The position numbers and the translations under genes are program-made. A stretch of DNA of 30,600 nt from a virus. Positions 1 through 7,597 of this stretch are shown piece after piece. Where the stretch lies: positions 1-30,600 of IMG/VR virus record IMGVR_UViG_3300042479_000213. One strand, given 5' to 3'. The first letter of the stretch is position 1. Each line of letters starts with the position of its first letter. Under the pieces are notes generated by a model that worked only from the letters and a program-made list of their open reading frames with translations, searched no databases and was not told the DNA's origin.

Positions 1-443
1 GGATTGCTTGAGATGGCATCTCGGACAAAACGCTGGTAATTTGTTGCTCGATGTGCTGTTAACCGATCTGCACTCTTGGGTCGTTCGGTCCAGTCAAATC
101 CCATCAGCAACACAACATCGCTTTGTCCAGACACTAGGTGTATGCTGATCAATTCGTCTTTGTTGTCTATTTCAAAAGTAAAACTACCTTCGTACAGTCG
201 CACCCCTCGGGGGCGATCTAGCTCGGCATAGATCGATGAAGGAACATACATATTGCACATTTCATTCATTTTGCGTTTTAACAACTCACGTGCTTTGCCT
301 GCGTCATCACAAACAACATTATCAGTGCTACACCCTCGCCATGTGCGCCAGCCACCCCATATGGCTGCAATGTCTTTGAGCACATTAACATCAACGTCTG
401 GAGGAAACACAGTGGAGTCTGCTACAACCCAATTGATTCTCAT
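1..443 (-). CDS. Conserved phage-type hypothetical protein, 3' part cut by window edge
   Basis: An open frame starts at the ATG at 443-441 and runs off the left edge without a stop (147 codons seen). The start overlaps the TGA of the fibre-like gene upstream as ATGA, so the two are probably translationally coupled in one operon. The protein begins MRINWVVADSTVFPPDVD and has a WGGWRTWRGC segment near residue 35 and a hydrophobic beta-like stretch (residues 97-118) ending VVLLMGFDW. I see no catalytic motif, signal peptide or membrane segment. The position beside a fibre-like gene would fit a virion or fibre-assembly role, but that is only context. Function unknown. Confidence 0.75.
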   Translation of the reverse strand, partial: MRINWVVADSTVFPPDVDVNVLKDIAAIWGGWRTWRGCSTDNVVCDDAGKARELLKRKMNEMCNMYVPSSIYAELDRPRGVRLYEGSFTFEIDNKDELISIHLVSGQSDVVLLMGFDWTERPKSADRLTAHRATNYQRFVRDAISSN

Positions 444-1717
444 TCAACAGCCTTTAGTGTTTTCCATTTATAGTTACCCAGGCACACCCAGGCAAAGGCA
501 CCATTGGGAGTAGGGTCAGCATTGAACACAATGTCGCCCTTGGTGCCAGAGTAGTTGGGAACTGTTGTTCCGTGTCCAATCATGTACTGTGCCACACGTA
601 ATTTTTTAACAGCAGTTATGCCATCTGTTCCAATGGTCAGTTGTGGTAGTTTGTTAACACCGATGTTCAGTGCTTGATCTCGACTGGTGCCAATGTATGC
701 TTCTTGATTCTTGTACTTGCCTGCGGATATACTGATTTCTTCATCCCATACATTCAGTGCAGAGTCTGGATGTTCTGTATTGACTCCCAGCCGCTTTTTA
801 ACCACCACAACAGTTTCGTTTAGACTGGTTTCGCCTTCCACTGTTAGATCTCGAAGACGACCTACTTTTTGTAAATTACTCTGTGTGATAGTTCGTGCCA
901 ACTGGTTGCCGGACACCAACAATTGGTCATCAACAGTGACATTGTCAAATTTAATACCGTTCTTTTTAATTTCTTCCGCAACCTGTTCAACCAACCGATC
1001 TTTCCAGTCTTGATTCAGTTGTGTTAGCGTCTTGGCACTTATGTCAGCAGCCAGCACATTCCAACTTTGATTATCTGTGTTTATAGATCCTGTGACTGCC
1101 AGGTCTTTAACTGTGACTGACTCTACAAACTTGGCAGCACGAGCAGTCAATGTATTTTCAACCACTGTGGTTTCATCTAAAATTGTCAGTTGGCAAGATG
1201 TAGCCTGGTCATCAATGCCAGTGCTGGAAAAATTCTTTAACAATTCAATTTTTAATTTGTCCATATTTTCATCTACACGCTGATGAATAACAGTGTTGAT
1301 GTCAATGGACCCAATGGTTGCTACTGTGCGGTGTACTACCATTTGATTAAGCGTTTTTTCAATCTTTTCTAACCATACAACGTCCGTGAACAATTCTGTA
1401 ACTGCGGTTCGTGTGATGCGATCTACTTCTTGGTCAACAGTAGTTTTAATAAGATTGTTGTTGACAAACTGTGCAACACCAGGAACTGTGCCTGCGGCAA
1501 ATAACTCAGCAACACTGGTTTTAACAGCTTCGAGAATTTCGGGCATGGTTGTTGAGTTGGCAAATTTTGAAAGTATACGATCTTGTGTGTACTTTAATAT
1601 CTTATCTTCAAGAGGTTTAGACCATTCAGTTGATGTAAGGACTCCGTACACATGATCATTGACTGTTTCAGCAATTTGCTGTTCTATCATGCGTGTTATT
1701 ACATCAGTATCAATCAT
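440..1717 (-). CDS. Tail-fibre-like virion structural protein
   Basis: 425 aa from the ATG at 1717. This start has GGAG five bases upstream, whereas the longer frame needs a TTG at 1735 without support. The first 170 residues are helical and rich in Val, Thr and Glu. The middle has repeated short strands (VKDLAVTGSINT, FDNVTVDDQLLVSG, RLRDLTVEGETSLN), a pattern typical of trimeric phage fibres and their VTG-type repeats. The C-terminus has LGVNTEHPDSALNVWD, then GTKGDIVFNADPTPNG and AFAWVCLGNYKWKTL, a module I recognise from tail fibre and virion proteins of T4-like phages. It overlaps the amidinotransferase stop by 8 bases. Fibre identity is inferred from the repeat style and C-terminal module; a baseplate or head-decoration role is possible. 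Confidence 0.6.
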   Translation of the reverse strand: MIDTDVITRMIEQQIAETVNDHVYGVLTSTEWSKPLEDKILKYTQDRILSKFANSTTMPEILEAVKTSVAELFAAGTVPGVAQFVNNNLIKTTVDQEVDRITRTAVTELFTDVVWLEKIEKTLNQMVVHRTVATIGSIDINTVIHQRVDENMDKLKIELLKNFSSTGIDDQATSCQLTILDETTVVENTLTARAAKFVESVTVKDLAVTGSINTDNQSWNVLAADISAKTLTQLNQDWKDRLVEQVAEEIKKNGIKFDNVTVDDQLLVSGNQLARTITQSNLQKVGRLRDLTVEGETSLNETVVVVKKRLGVNTEHPDSALNVWDEEISISAGKYKNQEAYIGTSRDQALNIGVNKLPQLTIGTDGITAVKKLRVAQYMIGHGTTVPNYSGTKGDIVFNADPTPNGAFAWVCLGNYKWKTLKAVE

Positions 1718-2627
1718 GTTTTCTCCGTGTGTCAAGTGTTACGCAATGAAACCCACCGCCTAGCGTACGGCTATGGCTTAGCGTATGAGGTATAGCATCA
1801 ATGCCTTTTGACTTTAATATAGTAATTAGTGCTGTTTGTGCGGCATCTACAATAACTGTTCGGGGATCCAGCACCAACATGTTCATGGCAATCCATTTGG
1901 ATGCATAGGGATATTGATAAAAGCCCTGTGGTACTACATCGTCGATGTAGATTTTTTCCCAGGAATCAAACGCCGCTGGACAGTTTGATTCAGTTACACG
2001 ACTGGCATTCAACAATACCAGTCCTTCTCTAACAGGCACAATGGTACTGTCAATGTGTACGCCTGAGTAAAAATTGCACAACTCAATATCAATGGCAGGG
2101 AATTGATTGCACAACCAGTCATATGCGGCCAAATTGCCACTGTGACTTTGTAGGTACAGCCAATGGTCTCCTAGTCTGCACACGTTGGCAGCATCTAATA
2201 TCATGCCTTGATCCCGGGGCATTGTTAACACTTTTTTGGCTTGACGTATGATTTGTTGCAGTGCTTCAGTTTCTTGATTGCGACAAGGATACATCATGTT
2301 CACATCAACCACTGTGTCACCACATACTAACAATCTATCACGTGGGCAATAGTTGTACATTCCGCCTAGTTCAACAAAATCCATTGGTTTAGGTCTGTAA
2401 ACCACTGCACCATAATCAACCAGTATCTCTGTTAACTGATCAAGTTCCGCATTGGCTTCTTCAACAATCCATTCAGGCACAGGACCGGCGGGCACAGGTG
2501 TTTCTGTCCATAATGTCTTTGATCCTTCTTCTGCAAACACAGGATCAGTGGTGGGCCAGTTGGCGTTGGTTGCACTGCCAACCACTATGGCTTCTAATGG
2601 ATCCCATTCGTTGCGACTGTCTATCAT
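1710..2627 (-). CDS. Amidinotransferase (glycine / inosamine-phosphate amidinotransferase family)
   Basis: 305 aa. Enzymes of this family move the amidino group of arginine to an amine through a covalent Cys intermediate. The family signature is clear: EWDPLEAIVVG at the N-terminus, CPRD with Asp97, LDAAN with Asp145, the GVHIDSTI motif with His191 and Asp193, and the nucleophile Cys295 in GGGFHC, followed by TLDTRR. These match the catalytic Asp/His/Asp/Cys set of human glycine amidinotransferase and streptomycin-type StrB1. It is shorter than the animal enzyme but compact and complete. The ATG overlaps the oxygenase stop as ATGA, so it sits in a translationally coupled operon with an oxygenase and a sugar dehydrogenase. 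The acceptor (glycine, an amino sugar or another amine) cannot be read from sequence. Arginine deiminase is less likely, because the HIDST and GGGFHC contexts fit amidinotransferases better. Confidence 0.88.
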   Translation of the reverse strand: MIDSRNEWDPLEAIVVGSATNANWPTTDPVFAEEGSKTLWTETPVPAGPVPEWIVEEANAELDQLTEILVDYGAVVYRPKPMDFVELGGMYNYCPRDRLLVCGDTVVDVNMMYPCRNQETEALQQIIRQAKKVLTMPRDQGMILDAANVCRLGDHWLYLQSHSGNLAAYDWLCNQFPAIDIELCNFYSGVHIDSTIVPVREGLVLLNASRVTESNCPAAFDSWEKIYIDDVVPQGFYQYPYASKWIAMNMLVLDPRTVIVDAAQTALITILKSKGIDAIPHTLSHSRTLGGGFHCVTLDTRRKHD

Positions 2628-3139
2628 AGGTGCCCTGTTATCTGCAAGGTATAACGATCTTCAAGTCCAATGTTGGCAGCCATGTGTGGTGCATCATACA
2701 CCCATTCTGACGTTTGCCCTGCTTTCCAATTGACATAAGGCACACCATCCACTTCAAGATAGTGCCCGGGCTTCCAGTCTTCTAACAACACCAATGCTCG
2801 ACGTATTGACTTCTCGCGACCTTGCAAATTAAACAGTTCAATATAACGTTTATACAGGTCTCTATGTACCGGCATCACTGTGCCTGTGCTCATGCGATAA
2901 AATGCCAGGCCAATGTCTTGCCAACCTTGTGCTCGGTACATATCTATAAATTTTGGTGCCCACTCTGGAAGTCTATGCCGCATGTCACATAGTTCGCCAC
3001 AAATTTTACTTTGGTATCCTTGACTTTGCCACAGTTCTAAACTTGCAGGATCATTGAAAGGCTCTTGAATGTAATCCAAGGTTTTAAATTCTTCGTCCCA
3101 GAATTTATACAACTGGTATTTCCGTGGATTGTATATCAT
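2624..3139 (-). CDS. 2-oxoglutarate/Fe(II)-dependent oxygenase-like protein
   Basis: 171 aa. The double-stranded beta-helix oxygenase facial triad is visible: His92-x-Asp94 in MPVHRDLYKRY, distal His152 in DAPHMAANIG, and Arg162 in EDRYTLQITG as the likely 2-oxoglutarate carboxylate ligand. The spacing fits the aspartyl/asparaginyl beta-hydroxylase-like branch common in T4-like phages. Such enzymes hydroxylate protein side chains or small molecules using oxygen and 2-oxoglutarate. The start overlaps the sugar-dehydrogenase stop (ATGA), and its own stop overlaps the amidinotransferase start. A joint pathway is therefore plausible, for example hydroxylation before or after amidino transfer, but the substrate is unknown. 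Confidence 0.72.
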   Translation of the reverse strand: MIYNPRKYQLYKFWDEEFKTLDYIQEPFNDPASLELWQSQGYQSKICGELCDMRHRLPEWAPKFIDMYRAQGWQDIGLAFYRMSTGTVMPVHRDLYKRYIELFNLQGREKSIRRALVLLEDWKPGHYLEVDGVPYVNWKAGQTSEWVYDAPHMAANIGLEDRYTLQITGHL

Positions 3140-4380
3140 TTTGTATTGCGTGTGTTTCCGTAGTGTATTACTTCAATGTTGGCTGTTGTTACTGGCATTG
3201 ATCGCCAAGGATCAACCACAACACTACCCTTAGGTATGTCGCAATAGAACCCATCCTTGACTGCGTTTCCAGTGTAGCCGTATGTTACCAGTCGATTGTG
3301 CGCCAGCAACAGCACACAAGGACCAATCAACTCTGACACTACTTCTGTTGGATCATCTGCTAGAGGATCAATATATCTAACATTAAATCCCATGTCTTTT
3401 ACAAAATGCCCAATCAGCGTTGAGTATGATCCGATGCAGTAGGCAACATCTGGCTTGTAGGCTTTGCCATGAATTACAATGCTCATGCCGCGTTCTTTTG
3501 CGGTGTCTGCTAAAAACTCAGCAAGATTTTTTGCTTGTATTTCACGAGCATGCATGATGGTATCAAACATGTCATAGCCAAGATCATATTCTTCAGCTAA
3601 CCAACGCAGGGCAATGTTGTCTCTGGGATGGCAAGCACCTGCATCGCCCATGCCTGCTGTCATGTATTTGGGACCCATGATACGCATGGTTGAACGAGCC
3701 AATGCATTTGTGACCACATCTACATTGATGTTGCCGATCTTCATGGCAAAGTCCTGTATCATGTTTGCCAGTCCAATCTTGGCCGAAATAAATGTGTTGT
3801 AAAAGATCTTAATTGCTTCGCATTCGTCCCAGGTGCCAATTTCGTAGCGTGGGTTGTTTTGCATAACTTGCCTGTAGATATCTACCAACTCTCCAGCCAG
3901 GGCGTTTGGATTGCCGTCTTCGGTGCCAATCATGATCATTTCTGGGTTGACCATATCCCATTTAACTGATCCCATGGCAATCAAGTAAGGGTTATACAAG
4001 AACTGATGCTGTTTATCCAGCAATGGTACAAAGTATTTGCGAGTGGTACCGGGCAATACTGTGGAAATCAACACAACTTTCTTAGGTGATCGGGCATACC
4101 GGTTGATGTTTGTAATGGCTTCCTTGACTGCATCATGTCCAAAATCTCGTGGAGTCAAATGACTGGATGGGGTGCTGCCATCATAGCCCTCAGCATGTGG
4201 GGTGGGCACAGCAACAAAGATCCACTCACTTTTGTTTATGGTTTCTTCAATCGTGCAAACTTGTACCAGGTCACTGGTTCTTGGGCTTATGTCGTAGCCT
4301 CGCACTGTGAACTTTTCTGCCAGCACTTCTGCACATTCCAGACCTAGTTTTCCAATGCCAATGAAGCCTATATTTTTCAT
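3136..4380 (-). CDS. UDP-glucose/GDP-mannose-type nucleotide-sugar dehydrogenase
   Basis: 414 aa from the ATG at 4380; the longer frame uses a TTG and would put 18 odd residues ahead of the Rossmann fold. The NAD-binding motif is GIGKLGLE at residues 8-15, followed by VAVPTP at 56-61 as in UDP-glucose 6-dehydrogenases. The conserved Lys191 and Asn195 lie in EAIKIFYNTF, and catalytic Cys250 lies in GACHPRD (family GGxCxPKD). A C-terminal domain follows, with GKAYKPDV near residue 322. These enzymes oxidise the C6 hydroxyl of a UDP- or GDP-sugar twice to the uronic acid. Length matches the family. There is no strong Shine-Dalgarno sequence before the ATG. It heads an operon with an oxygenase, an amidinotransferase and a fibre gene, suggesting a sugar-modification role. 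The exact nucleotide-sugar is not decidable here. Confidence 0.85.
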   Translation of the reverse strand: MKNIGFIGIGKLGLECAEVLAEKFTVRGYDISPRTSDLVQVCTIEETINKSEWIFVAVPTPHAEGYDGSTPSSHLTPRDFGHDAVKEAITNINRYARSPKKVVLISTVLPGTTRKYFVPLLDKQHQFLYNPYLIAMGSVKWDMVNPEMIMIGTEDGNPNALAGELVDIYRQVMQNNPRYEIGTWDECEAIKIFYNTFISAKIGLANMIQDFAMKIGNINVDVVTNALARSTMRIMGPKYMTAGMGDAGACHPRDNIALRWLAEEYDLGYDMFDTIMHAREIQAKNLAEFLADTAKERGMSIVIHGKAYKPDVAYCIGSYSTLIGHFVKDMGFNVRYIDPLADDPTEVVSELIGPCVLLLAHNRLVTYGYTGNAVKDGFYCDIPKGSVVVDPWRSMPVTTANIEVIHYGNTRNTK

Positions 4381-4573
4381 ACGATGATTATTCTTTCGGA
4401 TAGATTGTGTTCTTATGTTCTTTATACAGAACAAGTTTATATTGATTGTGTATTAATTTATCGGTTTACAGCACCATGCCCAAAAAAAGTAAACGGGTTT
4501 ATCTATGCCCACTGAATTTCATTGCTGTAGAGCAATAAATATTTGAATAATAATAACTATAAAGTGAGTAATA
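4381..4573. other. Divergent intergenic region, AT-rich
   Basis: This 193-base gap separates the minus-strand sugar operon from the plus-strand membrane-protein operon. It holds an AATAAATA late-type box facing right (4535-4542), a small inverted repeat ATTGCT-GTAG-AGCAAT just before it, and a GTTCT/AGAAC dyad near 4418-4433. A 20-codon plus-strand frame at 4476 has no ribosome binding site and is not called. No clear promoter for the minus operon was found. Confidence 0.5.
4535..4542 (+). promoter_or_regulatory. T4-like late promoter box
   Basis: AATAAATA, one mismatch from the T4 late box TATAAATA, 31 bases before the ATG at 4574. With T4 spacing the transcript would start near 4548 and give a leader of about 25 bases. 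Assigned by motif and position only. Confidence 0.4.
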
Positions 4574-4771
4574 ATGATAAAAAAAATCTTGCTAGGACTA
4601 GCCATCCTTACATGTCTAGCAGTTCCGTCGGCGCAAACTACTGTTGTCAGTACTTCTGGCAATACAACCACCAACGAGTGTGTGAAATGGACCTGGAGTG
4701 GAGATGTGTACAGTAGAAAAGTAACATGTTTAGAATGGCGTAAAAAAGAAAAAGAGGAGAAGAAAAAATGA
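4574..4771 (+). CDS. Small secreted protein with Sec signal peptide
   Basis: 65 aa. The N-terminus MIKKILLGLAILTCLAVPSA is a typical Sec signal with a likely cleavage after the Ala of PSA-Q. The mature part is about 45 residues, with Cys36 and Cys53 able to form a periplasmic disulphide and a very basic C-tail of alternating Lys and Glu (KKEKEEKKK). There is no lipobox next to the cleavage site; the Cys at residue 14 lies inside the hydrophobic core. The ATG follows GTGAGTAATA, a weak ribosome site, and the TGA overlaps the next ATG (ATGA). Position before membrane proteins raises the idea of a lysis or envelope function, but no known spanin or holin signature was recognised. Confidence 0.7.
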   Translation: MIKKILLGLAILTCLAVPSAQTTVVSTSGNTTTNECVKWTWSGDVYSRKVTCLEWRKKEKEEKKK

Positions 4772-5265
4772 TTGATCCAATCACAGCACTTGCTGGCATA
4801 CAGTCAGCAATCAGCATGGTCAAGAAGGCCAGCAAGGTGGCCAATGACCTAGGCTCACTTGCCCCAATGATTGGCAAGATGTTTGATGCTAAAAGCACTG
4901 CTACCAAAGCATTGATGGAGGCTAAAAAAGCTAAGAAAGGTTCCAACATGGGAACCGCACTTCAGATTGAAATGGCATTAGAACAGGCCAGAGCGTTTGA
5001 AGAAGAACTTAAGATGTTGTTTATGCAAACAGGCAAGATTGACGTATGGAATAAGATCAAAGCTCGTCAAGCCGAAATGGATGCAGACGATGCTAATGAA
5101 TTAAGAATGTTCAACGACCAAGAACGTAAACGTAAACAAAAAGAAGCAGAGATGAATGAGTGGGCAATAATCATAGGCGCAGTTTCATTTATTGTATTCA
5201 TATTTGCTATCGGTAGTTATGAACTGATACAATTTTGTCAGACAGGCAACAGGTGTGGAAGATGA
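4768..5265 (+). CDS. Tail-anchored membrane protein with helical cytoplasmic domain
   Basis: 165 aa. The start has AGGAG twelve bases upstream and overlaps the preceding stop. Residues 1-130 are predicted helical: a Gly/Ala-rich N-part (MIDPITALAGIQSAISMVKK), then Lys/Glu/Ala-rich coiled-coil-like sequence with QERKRKQKEAEMNEW. A single strong membrane segment lies near residues 132-152 (IIIGAVSFIVFIFAIGSYELI), followed by a short tail with two Cys. This gives an N-in, C-out tail-anchored topology. I recall similar proteins of unknown role in marine T4-like phages. A holin-like or internal virion membrane-active role is possible but unproven. Confidence 0.7.
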   Translation: MIDPITALAGIQSAISMVKKASKVANDLGSLAPMIGKMFDAKSTATKALMEAKKAKKGSNMGTALQIEMALEQARAFEEELKMLFMQTGKIDVWNKIKARQAEMDADDANELRMFNDQERKRKQKEAEMNEWAIIIGAVSFIVFIFAIGSYELIQFCQTGNRCGR

Positions 5266-5414
5266 ACGAATATCAAAAAACATTTGATATGTGTTTGAAA
5301 ATATTTGTATATGGAAGTGTAGCTTTATACTTCCTAGGGTTTTTAAAATTCTTACCAGACAATCTATCCGATAAAATAGTCAATGGGTTAATAGGTAGAT
5401 TTTTACCAGGTTAG
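5262..5414 (+). CDS. Small membrane protein, 50 aa
   Basis: A 50-codon frame starts with the ATG of an ATGA overlap with the preceding gene and ends at TAG 5412-5414. It reads MNEYQKTFDMCLKIFVYGSV and has one membrane-spanning hydrophobic segment of about 20 residues (IFVYGSVALYFLGFLKFL). The tight coupling, same strand and filled gap to the next gene support it as real. No family was recognised; its location among three other small envelope proteins suggests a shared role. Confidence 0.65.
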   Translation: MNEYQKTFDMCLKIFVYGSVALYFLGFLKFLPDNLSDKIVNGLIGRFLPG

Positions 5415-5427
5415 GAGTAACTTATAA

Positions 5428-6033
5428 ATGGATAAAATTAAAGATTTTTTTCTAGGTCTGTTGAACTTTGTAGGATCCAGCCCATTCCGATTGTTCACTG
5501 TGGTGCTGTTGTGTGTGCTCGGAATGGGTGGTTGGATAGTGTACTCTGAAAAAGATTCGTTCCTGGCCAGTTATCGTGCCCAGCAGGCGCTGCCACGTAT
5601 GAATAACAACTATGAGCAAGCTGTTAATTTTGTGCTTAAAAACTCTGATGTGGAGTTAGTGGCGGTGTTCGAAGTCAACACACTGCTGAACACACGAAAG
5701 TTAGTTTATCTAATTACTCGAGGCGCAGGAATTGACAAATCCTACAATGGAATTAATGTGGGATTACTAACAAAAAATCACAGCAACAATCAAGATGTAA
5801 TTGCACTGATGTCAGGACAGATTCCCTGCGGACCTTATCTTGCTCCACAAAGTTATATTGGATTTGCATACAAAGATGTTGGTATAAAGTACATGTGCCG
5901 TATTAGCGTGCCGTCTGATCCAGGTCTGTTTGTTGGACAAATAAGTGTGGGGTGGAAAGAGTCCCCAATAGACGAAGAATTAACAAAGACAGTATTGACT
6001 GTGGCATCAACATTATTGTTTGACAAAAAATGA
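5428..6033 (+). CDS. Single-pass membrane protein with large extracytoplasmic domain
   Basis: 201 aa, with TAGGAG sixteen to eleven bases before the ATG. A membrane anchor spans about residues 21-40 (LFTVVLLCVLGMGGWIVYS). The remaining 160 residues look like an alpha/beta soluble domain, with a patterned strand VELVAVFEVNTLLNTRKLVYLI, and Cys134 and Cys157 that could form a disulphide. A positive N-terminus predicts that the C-domain faces the periplasm. It closes the four-gene plus-strand cluster. No enzymatic motif was recognised. It could act in lysis, superinfection exclusion or envelope remodelling; these are guesses from topology. Confidence 0.7.
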   Translation: MDKIKDFFLGLLNFVGSSPFRLFTVVLLCVLGMGGWIVYSEKDSFLASYRAQQALPRMNNNYEQAVNFVLKNSDVELVAVFEVNTLLNTRKLVYLITRGAGIDKSYNGINVGLLTKNHSNNQDVIALMSGQIPCGPYLAPQSYIGFAYKDVGIKYMCRISVPSDPGLFVGQISVGWKESPIDEELTKTVLTVASTLLFDKK

Positions 6034-6091
6034 ATAAAATTTTATTAGATTTTTTTGTTTAGAAAAAATCATTAACAATCTATTTGTAAAA

Positions 6092-7207
6092 CTAATTAGC
6101 AGGGTCAAATGTTAAATTATAGTTGTTGCCTCTGATACCGTCAATCATGTTGGTATATCGGCGAAATTTATCATTTAAATCAGAATCATACTGGTAGTCT
6201 TTGATTACATTAAGCACGTATGATTTAACATCAGGTTTGATAGTCAACGACTGCTCGATTTGATCTTTAAACCGTGACATGTCAGCAGGTGGCACAGAAT
6301 TTATTCTCATGTAATCCTCGCCGCCAAGTAAAGAAAAGTGTATATTAAAATTTTGATCGTGACACCAATCTATTAACGCAGGAAGAGAATAAATGCTGGT
6401 GTGTTGGAATGTGTGATTAACATTTATGCATAAATTTTCTTTTATTATATTTTTTAGTTTTTTTAAATTGGCTTCGATGTCAGAAAAGTTACTGCCATAT
6501 CTTACATAATCATTATGTTTGCCAACCCCTTCAAGGCTAATGGCAAAATCCACTGATTTAAATTTATTCAATAGCAATAATATATTGTCATTGATTATTG
6601 TCATATTTGTCACAAACAACAAACGTACTTTTTCAGGGTGTGCTACACTATGTAATATATCACCAAGTCCCGGTACCATAAAAGGTTCACCACCAGTGAA
6701 ATGTAAGTATGTAACTGTGGGCAGAACTTTAAGATAGAACTCTTTAAATGCGTCAGAGTCCCACCACTTGTGCTCGCCCGACGCTACACTCCAATTGACC
6801 CCAACCGAATTATATTCTGCTTTATTTTGTATGAACTCTGACCAGATACTCGAACTTGAGTAAGGACTACACATTATACATCGAAGATTACAAAAATTTC
6901 CCAATTTAAATTCTACATGCCATGGATCTGTGTTGTCAGCAATGCCGTGACGTTTATTGGATGTTGTTCGTAAACTATCATAGCCTAAATTTTCATCGTG
7001 CCAACACTGACGGCATCTAGGATCTTCTATACCTGCATCAAGATCTACTGCTAGGCTGTCCATTTCTACACGCCATTCAGGGTAATCACGAATGGTGTAG
7101 GATTTATGCCCATCTTGAGGTCTTCCACTGAATTGACAACATGGCAGTAGAGCACCGTTGGTCTCCACACTCAATCCGTGTCGTGCCAATACACATGATT
7201 TAGTCAT
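6092..7207 (-). CDS. Radical SAM protein with N-terminal Cys-rich (SPASM/twitch-like) segment
   Basis: 371 aa. The [4Fe-4S]/S-adenosylmethionine site is the canonical CxxxCxxC at Cys106, Cys110 and Cys113 (NFCNLRCIMC), followed by the TGGEP motif at residues 171-175, which binds SAM. Before it, Cys5, Cys23, Cys24, Cys65 and Cys68 (LPCCQF and DPRCRQCW) look like an auxiliary cluster-binding region, which in most SPASM/twitch enzymes lies after the radical core. Related twitch-type proteins are familiar from T4-like aquatic phages, but their substrate is unknown. The start is two bases past the stop of the 120-aa gene, so the two are co-expressed. Role inferred: peptide or protein modification, based on the SPASM relatives. 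Confidence 0.88.
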   Translation of the reverse strand: MTKSCVLARHGLSVETNGALLPCCQFSGRPQDGHKSYTIRDYPEWRVEMDSLAVDLDAGIEDPRCRQCWHDENLGYDSLRTTSNKRHGIADNTDPWHVEFKLGNFCNLRCIMCSPYSSSSIWSEFIQNKAEYNSVGVNWSVASGEHKWWDSDAFKEFYLKVLPTVTYLHFTGGEPFMVPGLGDILHSVAHPEKVRLLFVTNMTIINDNILLLLNKFKSVDFAISLEGVGKHNDYVRYGSNFSDIEANLKKLKNIIKENLCINVNHTFQHTSIYSLPALIDWCHDQNFNIHFSLLGGEDYMRINSVPPADMSRFKDQIEQSLTIKPDVKSYVLNVIKDYQYDSDLNDKFRRYTNMIDGIRGNNYNLTFDPAN

Positions 7208-7208
7208 A

Positions 7209-7571
7209 CTATGCTGTGTGCTTTTCGATAACTCCGTCCCACTCAGGACCTGGGTCCGTTTCCATATATGTGTTAATACGATTACGAATGTCGTCGTAGA
7301 AACTATCTAGTTCTTTATTCCAACTGCCGATTAAATGTTCCAGTGCTTGATGGCAATAGTTCCAATCACGCTTGCGATAATTTATCAACAGATTGGCATG
7401 AAGATCCATTTTGCTTTCAGTCAGCGGCAACTCCATAATTGGAATCGTTTCAACCACACAGTATGCAGTTACCTGTGTATTTCCTGGGATGATGCGAATG
7501 GTATCCAATTCTAACACTGTATACTTTTCTCGATAACTTTCAATTTGATCAGGGTCAATAATAATGTTCAC
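7209..7571 (-). CDS. Hypothetical protein, partner of the radical SAM gene
   Basis: 120 aa with a GTG start, chosen because AAGGA lies seven to eight bases upstream and no ATG fits. The protein starts (M)NIIIDPDQIESYREKY, has beta-rich sequence to about residue 60, then a Trp/Tyr-containing helical region (RKRDWNYCHQALEHLIGSWNKEL). There are no membrane or catalytic motifs. Its stop lies two bases before the radical SAM ATG, so it may be the substrate, adaptor or accessory factor of that enzyme. This is context only. Confidence 0.7.
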   Translation of the reverse strand: MNIIIDPDQIESYREKYTVLELDTIRIIPGNTQVTAYCVVETIPIMELPLTESKMDLHANLLINYRKRDWNYCHQALEHLIGSWNKELDSFYDDIRNRINTYMETDPGPEWDGVIEKHTA

Positions 7572-7597
7572 GGTGTGTTTCCTTTTAAATATGTATC

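Noticed and set aside
4476-4538. 20-codon plus-strand ORF (MPKKSKRVYL...) in the divergent gap
   Set aside because: No Shine-Dalgarno sequence, no coupling, and its stop runs into the late-type box. Not supported.
6034-6091. T-rich stretch between convergent genes considered as a terminator
   Set aside because: No stable inverted repeat precedes the T-run on either strand.
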